Origin: Ostrinia nubilalis
Lineage: Eukaryota; Arthropoda; Insecta; Lepidoptera; Crambidae
Length of the DNA: 64,000 nt
Assembly: GCF_963855985.1 (NCBI RefSeq)
Contig: NC_087093.1
Location: 5,277,501-5,341,500 of the forward strand
Direction: 5' to 3'
Below, one piece after another: positions 56,792 through 64,000 of this stretch. The notes beneath the pieces are model-generated. The model was not told the origin of the DNA. It did not search any database and was given only the letters and a program-made list of their open reading frames with translations. The stretch's first letter is position 1; every line of letters starts with the position of its first letter. The position numbers and the translations under genes are program-made.

Positions 56792-57840
56792 TACAGTGTG
56801 AGTCACGTTAAAGTGTACATATGAAAATATGTGAAACAAGACCTATTTTTATCGACAAAAAAGAGGTCAAAAAATTTTTGAGATTTTTTTTTATTTTTTT
56901 ATAGAATTTTTTTCTTCCAATTACTTCTCGTAAAGAAAACGTAATAACTTTTAAACTAAGAGGTATATCCTGATAAAATAAAAACAGTAATAATGCTAAA
57001 TAACAGGCGATACTAAAAAAATACATAAAATACCCAGAATGTGCCAACAAATAATAAAAAATGATACTTTTTGAAAAAAATCTGCTTAAAAATTCGTATT
57101 TTTTTGTATTATTCTCTATCGTATTATCTTTGTAAAACCAAAAATCGCATGTCTCTATCCCTATCACAACATTTGCTATGATCGTTTGAACTAAGCCTCT
57201 CCGGGCGCGCCATTCAACGCTTCGTTAACAACGAAACTGAAAATGGCTCTAGATTTGTAATTTTGATAAAGACAAGTTAGATTTCAAATAAAAATCAAAG
57301 ATTTCGAAGTAAAATAAGCATTTTAGTTAAAATTAAAATTGTCTCTACCTGTAGCGGAGAATAATGTTGTGGCAGGCCTTTGTTCAAACGATCATAGCAA
57401 ATGTTGTGATAGGGATAGAGACATGCGATTTTTGGTTTTACGAAGGTAATACGATAGAGAATAATACAAAGTAATAAAAACCACAGGTTATAGGGGCATT
57501 TTTTGGAGAAATTTATCAAATAACCAAAAAAACACGAATTTAAAAGCAGATTTTTTTCAAAAAGTACCATTTTTTATTATTTGTTGGCCTTTTTTGTGTA
57601 TTTTATGTATTTTTTTAGTATCGCCTGCTATTTAGAATTATTACTGTTTTTATTTTATCAGGATATACCGCTTGGTTTAAAAGTTATTACGTTTTCTTTA
57701 CAATAAGTAATTGGAAGAAAAAAAATTATATAAAAAATTTAAAAAAAATCTCAAAAATTTTTTGACCTCTTTTTTGTCGATAAAAATAGGTCTAGTTTCA
57801 TCTATTTTCATATGTACATTTTAACGTGACTCACACTGTA
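56792..57840. mobile_element. Long-arm foldback DNA element, copy 2
   Basis: TACAGTGTGAGTCACGTTAA to TTAACGTGACTCACACTGTA with TA at the borders; same arms and same GGGCGCGCCATTCAACGCTT centre as 25989-27100. The left arm has lost about 60 bases near 57105 (the ATTTGATAAATTTCTCCAAA segment still present in the right arm). Frames 56808-57167 and 57295-57570 are repeat-derived. Two dispersed copies with the same centre show the inverted structure is the mobile unit itself. Confidence 0.92.
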
Positions 57841-57931
57841 TTAACAGGGTCGGGATTTCGGGTTGTTGATATTTTTTAAATTGGTATCATGAATTTCTAA
57901 GGGTTCGTTGCTGGTGCAAAGTGCAGTAGGT

Positions 57932-58024
57932 GGTCCTAACTTTGACCGTAACTTTAACGATAACTGGTATTTTTTATATGGAGACAGATTTTTAGTTAAA
58001 GTAAGATGGTGCAACCCAGCCTAA
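57932..58024. mobile_element. MITE family B, copy 4 (left end damaged)
   Basis: GACCGTAACTTTAACGATAA, TATGGAGACAGATTTTTAGT and the intact right end GATGGTGCAACCCAGCCTAAG match the family. The AGGCTGAGTTGCACC left end is not recognisable. Confidence 0.65.
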
Positions 58025-58866
58025 GATTATTATTTTTCTTATTATTTGTGCTTTTCCAACACTTTATTTCTTGTGGTGTGTGGTGTGAAAAAAGATAATC
58101 TTTATAAGTACCTACTCGTGTACGTGTCTACTTTTGTAGTTAAGGAAAAGTTAGTATCTGGATTTCATAACCTTTTCTGACGTTTTAAACGATTGTTCGT
58201 GAAGACTTTTGGTCGAATATAAAATGTTTCCTCTTCTATTTGAAGCTATTTTGGTTCAAAGATAAAGTAAAACAATAGACTATAATAATATAATATCTAC
58301 CCCCACATTTTCAATTCTGTGTCAGGTGATTTTCATTGAAACGGTGACGTTTGATGGAGGCAGAGGTTACAAACCCTTTTACGGCGATTGAAGTTACTCG
58401 TAGCTTAAAATACCCAACAATACTGCCACATAATAGCGATTCGGAAAATTCTATTTGAGAATACGGGACGAAAAGACTTTGTAATGGTTAAAACATGACT
58501 TGGTGGTTCGCGTATCAGATTAACACCTCAGAAGAGTTGAGAGCGGGATGGATACCCACACAAACATTTCTTAATGAATAAATGATTTTAATGATCTGAA
58601 TATTTTGTATGTTTATTTAAGCACTGAATAATAATACGTAGAGTTTAACATATGTCTATTTTCAAACAATAAACATATTGAAGTATTTTCATTCGACATC
58701 AGCACCCATATACAAGATTTTTGCATTGTATTGGGTCTGATTGCGCTATGTAAAAATACCTATGATTCATTAAATACGATCTTAAATAAAACCAACCCCT
58801 ATTCAGCTTTCTCAATACGTCTGGCCATGGCAGCTCAAACTGTGCATTTTCCTTAGGTAAATCATA

Positions 58867-61800
58867 AATTCTGTACCCCCAGTGAAAACGGAGTTAAGTC
58901 GAAAATGGTGATTTTTGGGAAATCGCATTTGAAGTTAAAAAAAATCCTGCTTCGTCGCTATTAGAGATAACTTGGTGAAATATTTTTTAGGTGAAAGGTA
59001 ATGTTAGATATAATTAGGCAGTGTGCCAGTTTGGGAAATATAGCATGTGGTTTTTTCGTAATTAAATAAAAACCCAGTTATATCGCCATGCACGGCAACT
59101 TTACATTCGTGTAAAGTGATGTAATGGGACATAAATCATTTTACACCACACTGAATAGACCACCCGCTAACAAGTGTAAAGTGATACATTTTATGCCATT
59201 TCTGTTGATATTTTTTTGTTTCTTCAATTTTAGAAAAAGTTGTAAAACAAACATTAGTAATTACACTATGAGGAATCATTATTTCAGGTTATTTAGGGTA
59301 AATCGTCCAAAAATTGCTACTTATATCAATATACACCAATTTTGTGATGAGAAAAAAAATGTGTATACTGATCTAACTAACATAATAGCGATCTAAGTAT
59401 CCTAATAATTATGTGTAAAGTGATATAAGTGGCGATTGTAAAGGAATAAGGCTAGAATTTTAGAGTGAATTCTAATTATTTACTCCTTAAATGTTTATTC
59501 TGATCTGAAACTACTATTTTATTAATTATTACACCATATACAATGAATGATATCGGCCTAAATCACATACATTATCTCCTATTTTAAAGTAAGTATTAGT
59601 TAAAGCAATTGGGTAATAAAGACCAGAAACAACAATGGTTTCACATCAACTAATTAGACAGGAGACAGAGAAAAGTTTGTTTTCTACAATTACCCTATTA
59701 GGAATCAAACTCTGGACCAGAGATGATGATGCCAAGCTATATTGATTGCTTTTTGGCTACAGAAGGATAATATAAAAGTAAAGTCATAAAATGCATTTGT
59801 TTTCAACAAAGAGGCTTTTGAAAAGCCCTTTAACACGTCCTAGTATCACTTGAACCCTACTTTTATTTTGGGACATAAATGGGTCAGTGCTGAGAAGAAG
59901 CAGCGCAAGATATTTAGCCACCCTTGTCAGCCTCTTCTTAAATCATAAATAACTTGAAAAAATCGAACTGCCTAAGACGGGAATCTTCTTAAATCAATAG
60001 AGACATGAATTAACAAGACATGTTATACTTGCGAGCTAAGCAGATAAAGTCCAGCAACACATGCCATTTACATAATTATTTACTTTATAAATAGTATCCA
60101 TTCATAAGGACTTACGTAGTTAGTTTTGCAGGGCAATCGAATATTGCACTTAACCTTTTGATTAGACCATTGTGCGCTATTTGATCTTCCTATTCCAACC
60201 GCTCCAGATCCCCCCAGGTAGCAGCAACCTATCTAGGTCGCTACAGGCCTTCTGCAGCGACCCTGGTGATTGGAGAATTTGAGCCTGTTGATCTGCTACG
60301 CTTCTGCACTCCTTGTGCACGTGCTGTGGTTTTTCTTCTGCCTCCATGCATCTTCTGCCTCCATGCATCTTCTGCACAGTAGGCTGTCTGTACAGCTATA
60401 CTGTGTAGGTGTTTGTTTAACATACCTGTTATTACACTTAGGACCTTGCGGATGTTGTCCCTGTTTAGTCTTATGAGTCTTTAACTTTTTCGATATAATA
60501 TCCACAACTGCATCTTTTGTTTCCCTACATCTTTCACAATCTTTCCATTCTGTGTGGTGTTATATTTCTATATTGGAGCGCAGCCAGGTCTTGATCTGTG
60601 CTTATGGCATCGGCATTATAATTGTTCCGGACCAAATACCGTCGTGTACGATCCCCTTCTGGCCAGTTCATCTGCTGCGTCGTTGCCCAAGGAGTTACTG
60701 TGTCCTTTGATCCACTTCAGGAGTGCAGGGTAACGCCAGTTGCGTCTGCAATGACTTAGGAGCGCGTCATGGCATTCCAATATAAGTATTATAATGTAGT
60801 ATATTAAGTTGCTTTGTATTGCTTGCACTATCTGAGATTATTTTTATATTCAGACCTCGGATGTCTATGGTTGCAACCGCCTGTGCTGCTCTGATTGTAA
60901 TCTGCTTGGAAAATTGTATCGTGTTTAACTAGTGTTGTTGATATTCTTAGTATATTTAGGTAATTCGAGAAGACACCAGCTCCCGTACCTTTTTGGGTTT
61001 GGAGCCGTCAGTGTAATATCCTAACTTCATTGATTCCAGAGCAATCTTGCGTTTCCGCTGTAAGCTGGATATTATATCTTCAGTCGAAGAGTGAACACAG
61101 GGAATTCTGCCGATAGGTGCCTCGGTGAGAGGTATTTCTTTTTTTAGGGTTTTGTGCAGGATCGTGGAATGTCCTGTCTCCTTGTTTTGCTTCTATATGC
61201 CGTTCTTACCTTTAAGTCTTAGAGCGGCTGCTTGCGCTTCCTCCTGAATGATGAGGTCTAAAGATCTGAGATTCAGAAGGTACTCAAGTGATGTCGATGG
61301 AGTGGTTCTCATACAACTAGTGGCCGCTATGCTTACTAGGCGTTGCAGGCTTTGGAGTTTTGATCTTGCTGTGGATAGTTGTGTTCTGTGCCACCACACA
61401 AGTGATCCATAATAATATGTGTAAGAGGGCCATATAACCGACGTGTAGAGCCAGTGTTATCTTTGGGTTGAGACCTTATCTACTACCAATGAGTCTCTTG
61501 CACTGATGGAATGCTATACAGGCCATTTTTATTTTGTTCTCGATATGACTCGCCCAGTTCAATTTGTTGTCAAAGGTGATGAGTTTTGTTTATAAAGAGT
61601 TCTGGTAGTTGGAGCTCTTGTAAATTCTATAATGCACGTATTAAGTACTTTTATTGACAACGTTAGGCACTATGAATTCAATTATATGTTTTACTAGTAG
61701 ATGTTCACTATTATTTATTAAAACTATTAACTAAAGTTCTTTGATTTATAAACTACGCATTATGTTTTCCTTTAATCTGACAATTGGGCTAAGTTATATC

Positions 61801-62378
61801 ATTTTACACCAAATAATTAACCAAATCATTAGTTGCGATTTTCAAATGTTTTTGATCTAAGTAACTTATAACATTTTACACATGTACGAAAGTTTTGTGG
61901 TTAATGGTATTAGTCTAATTGAATCATTATACACAAAATAAATAATCATTTGTCTTTTACTTTTTGTGCTATAAATTAAGTTACATTCTTTTTCACCAAC
62001 CAACAATACATAGTATTTTTTGTGTATATTAATATGAGTCATCTTATATTGTTAATCACAAATTCAATCTGAACAACTTCAATCGTGTAAAAAGTAGTAA
62101 CACGAGTCGTACCTCTTGACACAATAAAAAATTGAAAGAAGCCTCCGGTACACTTTGTTAAAAGTAGACATGTATCAATATACACGAAAGAAAACTCAAA
62201 ATTGGTTCACAAAGCCTTACTTGTATCATTTGGCACAAAATTATTTTCTTTTCTATACGTCGTAGAAACATACCGATTAGATACAAAAATAGCTAATTTT
62301 TCAGAGATTCACATTATGTTATAAAGTCAATTTTGATCTAAGTCGAGTTAGATCCCTTTTCACTGGGGGTACAGAATT
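58867..62378. mobile_element. 3.5 kb TIR element with GTGTAAAGTGATA motifs, nested retroelement
   Basis: The left end AATTCTGTACCCCCAGTGAA AA (58867) and the right end, inverted (to 62378), share 22 perfect bases, with looser similarity beyond (GGAGTTAAGTCGA against GGATCTAACTCGA). GTGTAAAGTGATA-type motifs occur at 59109, 59174 and 59413 and, inverted, at 59133, 61794 and 61865, so they cluster inside both ends. A minus-strand RNase H-bearing retrotransposon remnant sits in the middle. Plus frame 59124-59396 has no recognised motif. No transposase is recognised. Confidence 0.7.
60177..61600 (-). pseudogene. Non-LTR retrotransposon 3' half with RNase H, decayed
   Basis: On the minus strand from about 61590: NKLNWASHIENKIKMA with CKRLIGS (the thumb segment DSKLNW..HI), then VWWHRTQLSTARSKLQSLQR and TPSTSLEYLLNLRSLDLIIQ (61193-61399). 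Next come a GYYTDGSK RNase H start, an SDSASAIQS-like segment, and WIKGHSNSLGNDAADELARR (60616-60828). Last is a LLNKHLH.IAV..AYC...C tail with GSNSPITRVAAEGL / QILQSPGSLQKACSDLDRLL (60177-60423), the usual C-terminus of these elements. Stops, frameshifts and a duplicated CTTCTGCCTCCATGCAT unit (60338-60375) break it. I1, R1 or jockey-group identity is not resolved. Confidence 0.85.
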
Positions 62379-62473
62379 ATTGTGCTCTGCTCTACTACTA
62401 GTGGAGTGACATATTCATTTTTTCTCCCACGCATCACAAACACGTCACGACATTGCAGACATAGTATTACTTA

Positions 62474-62672
62474 CTAGCTTTTGCCCGCCGCTTCACCCGC
62501 GTGAAATTTAGTTTGTCACAGATCGTCATAAATTTTAGCCTATATGTTATTCTGGGTTATAAACAATAATACTGTAGAGTTTCATCAAAATCCGTTCAGT
62601 AGTTTTTGCGTGAAAGAGTAACAAACATACGAACATCCATACAAAGTTTCGCATTTGTAATATTATTCAGTT
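62474..62672 (+). repeat. Dispersed repeat, 'cccgcgacttcg' family, next to the beat exon
   Basis: CTAGCTTTTGCCCGCCGCTT, TTTAGCCTATATGTTATTCT, CATCAAAATCCGTTCAGTAG and GCATTTGTAATATTATTCAG: a near-complete copy. It ends about 19 bases before the AG of the 62691 splice acceptor, so the branch-point region of the intron probably lies within the repeat. Confidence 0.75.
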
Positions 62673-62690
62673 TTATTTATTTTATTCCAG

Positions 62691-62829
62691 ATAACAGAAA
62701 CCGATGGAGAACGCCTGACGATCATCCCAGCATCTCCTCAAGTGGCGGAGGGCCAGTATACTTGCGAGGTGTCGGCCGACGCGCCCTCCTTCCTCACGGC
62801 ACAAGTGCACACACACATGTACGTCGTCG
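62691..62829 (+). CDS. Beaten path (Beat)-like Ig domain exon, second half
   Basis: Begins directly after TTTTATTCCAG in phase 0 and reads ITETDGERLTIIPASPQVAE, GQYTCEVSADAPSFLTAQVH, THMYVV, ending with one base (G) of a split codon before GTAAGT (62830-62835). (Y/F).CEVSA(D/E)APSF is the signature F-G region of the Beat Ig domain, with the second Ig cysteine in YTC. Joined to 37777-37982 it completes the domain: Cys in MRC, Trp in VKWY, Cys in YTC. The E strand (RLTIIPASP) departs from the V.L.NV...TSG consensus I remember for many Beat proteins. The rest of the protein (second Ig-like region and C-terminus) lies beyond the window. Confidence 0.93.
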
Positions 62830-62924
62830 GTAAGTGTCGCCATTGTGTCTGCTCGCCGGATAATCGGTTATTTGCCTCAACTTCGTGCTTTACCCGACTT
62901 AAGTGGATAAACTGTATCCGTTCG

Positions 62925-63030
62925 TTTCAACCCGTTTCAACCAAAGTACGTCCATTTCTGGACAGAGACCAATTCCATAACGACCGGTCTTGCACTGCCC
63001 GCATCCAGATTTGTCCTGGTACTTTAGAAG
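62925..63030 (-). mobile_element. RTE 3' end fragment, (GAAAC) subfamily
   Basis: The minus strand reads through an ATCTGGATGCGGGCAGTGCA-type segment and ATGGACGTACTTTGGTTGAA to ACGGGTTGAAACGAACGG, the decayed end and tail of the subfamily seen at 50870. It lies about 100 bases after the beat exon's donor site. Confidence 0.7.
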
Positions 63031-64000
63031 AAAAATCGTTCAGAAGCTTTTACACGATTAAATTAAGTATATCAATCATTCTTTGCTTTTGGTAATTATG
63101 AGAGTCGTACAGTGGTTTCAGTGGAGCCTTAATAAAAATGATCTGATGACGATGAAGTCTCTTAGAAATTTGTACGTGTTATGTACTTAAAATATTAATA
63201 ACTAAAATGCGCAGAAATTGTACTTAGGTTGTGAACATATGGCATTGTTTTTAGACAGTAAAATCATGAAATTACGTAATAACCAACCACTAATTACACC
63301 ATCAATGAAAAATAACATTTATCATGATTGTTTATGTTTACTTGTCAGCCTTAGTAGGTTAGGGTCAGGGCAAAGTTTGACTTATTTATTTGTTGTAAAA
63401 ATACTAATGAATAACGTCCATTCTTATGGTCCAATACAAAAAGACCCTATAGAATGAGTTTTCTTGGCGTATTTAAAGAAAAAGTATTAGAATGATTTTA
63501 TGTCTTTTGAGGTGAAGACATCATAAATAAAGCCTGCATTAAGCACATAAAGAACAAAGCATTGTCTCCACTGCGCCAGGGCTCGGTGCCAAGACGAATG
63601 GAACTGGATTAAAAACAGGCGCATTTATTATCCAAGGAACGTCATAAATATCGCAATAATAATATAAAGAGCGTAAAAGTATCAATATAATCAAATTTTA
63701 CGAACTCATTGGGCTACTTCAAAGCCAATGGAGTCTCCATAAAACGTCAATGTACTCGAAAATCTGGGGAAAATATTTTTCGCAAGATATCTTTTCTCCT
63801 GCGTCACTGCACATCTATGTATAGCTAAAGTTCGAACTACACAGACACGCGAAATTTATTGCTTTGTGATAGTTTATCCTATAGGGATAAGGCGGAGTGA
63901 AGTCAGGCGTGTTAAGTTGAACAGTGCGCTATAACAATATCTAGTAGGTATAGGTATAACAAGAGTGGCGCCTGCGAATACTGATGTAGGAAACTTTTAG
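63031..64000. other. Non-coding stretch, start of next beat intron
   Basis: No exon recognised. The frame 63218-63457 is a chance frame in AT-rich DNA. Confidence 0.45.

Larger units (their letters stand above)
37983..62690 (+). other. 24.7 kb intron of the beat-like gene
   Basis: It begins GTAAGT (37983-37988) and ends TTTATTCCAG (62681-62690). Both borders are in phase 0, and the two exons together give one complete Ig core (Cys, Trp, then the YTC F-strand) with no missing segment, so no exon need be hidden inside. The intron is made up largely of the transposons and repeats listed separately. Parts with nothing recognised are 37983-38709, 39176-41520, 42113-42799, 42873-43776, 43840-49160 apart from the hairpins, 52700-53360, 53470-54699 and 55504-56791. 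Confidence 0.8.

Noticed and set aside
60270..60476. Plus-strand frame with hydrophobic, signal-like sequence
   Set aside because: It is antisense to the RNase H retroelement remnant on the minus strand.

Overview
This window looks like AT-rich, intron- and repeat-dominated chromosomal DNA from a moth or butterfly (Lepidoptera). That is an inference from three things. The RTE-type non-LTR retrotransposon ends, the tRNA-derived SINE and several short dispersed repeats are of kinds I associate with lepidopteran genomes. The few host exons encode an insect-type beaten path (Beat) immunoglobulin protein. There is no bacterial-style gene organisation.

The only host gene I can support is one beat-like gene on the + strand. 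Two adjoining exons are visible: 37777-37982 (first half of an Ig domain, with the B-strand Cys and core Trp) and 62691-62829 (second half, with the YTCEVSADAPSF F-strand motif). Both have clean AG/GTAAGT borders and compatible phases (1-0, then 0-1), so 37983-62690 reads as a single 24.7 kb intron. The signal-peptide exon and the later exons were not found. I take 1-37776 and 62830-64000 to be intron or flank.

Everything else is transposon sequence in various states of decay. (1) RTE-clade retrotransposons: one 5'-truncated copy with a 569-codon open RT frame and a perfect 13-bp target-site duplication (11982-13765), a second, short copy with a 13-bp duplication (27798-28131), and about seven more 3' fragments. 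(2) Other non-LTR fragments: a jockey-like C-terminus ending in a (CA)n tail (25489-25868) and an RNase H-bearing element (60177-61600). (3) A tRNA-derived SINE with a 10-bp duplication (16448-16712). (4) DNA transposons and foldback/MITE families, several present twice or more: 25989-27100 with 56792-57840; 3311-3695 with 30350-30734; and a TTAGGCTGAGTTGCACC family in four copies. (5) Remnants of a piggyBac-type protein (about 21685) and a DUF4817-type transposase N-terminus (about 19480). (6) Tandem repeats: a 178-bp unit at 41522-42112 and a ~41-bp unit at 24640-25000.

The most unusual material is a group of larger TIR-bounded elements that carry many copies of one element-specific motif in both orientations. 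The 1.4 kb TA-inserted element at 35005-36409 has eight AATAAGGCCTA-type copies and a decayed PHD-finger reading frame. The 3.5 kb element at 58867-62378 has GTGTAAAGTGATA copies and a nested retrotransposon. A less certain mosaic at about 49300-52432 has GCCACCGGAATT copies. Also notable are a 159-bp module present twice and identical except for one three-base block, and several perfect short-loop hairpins.
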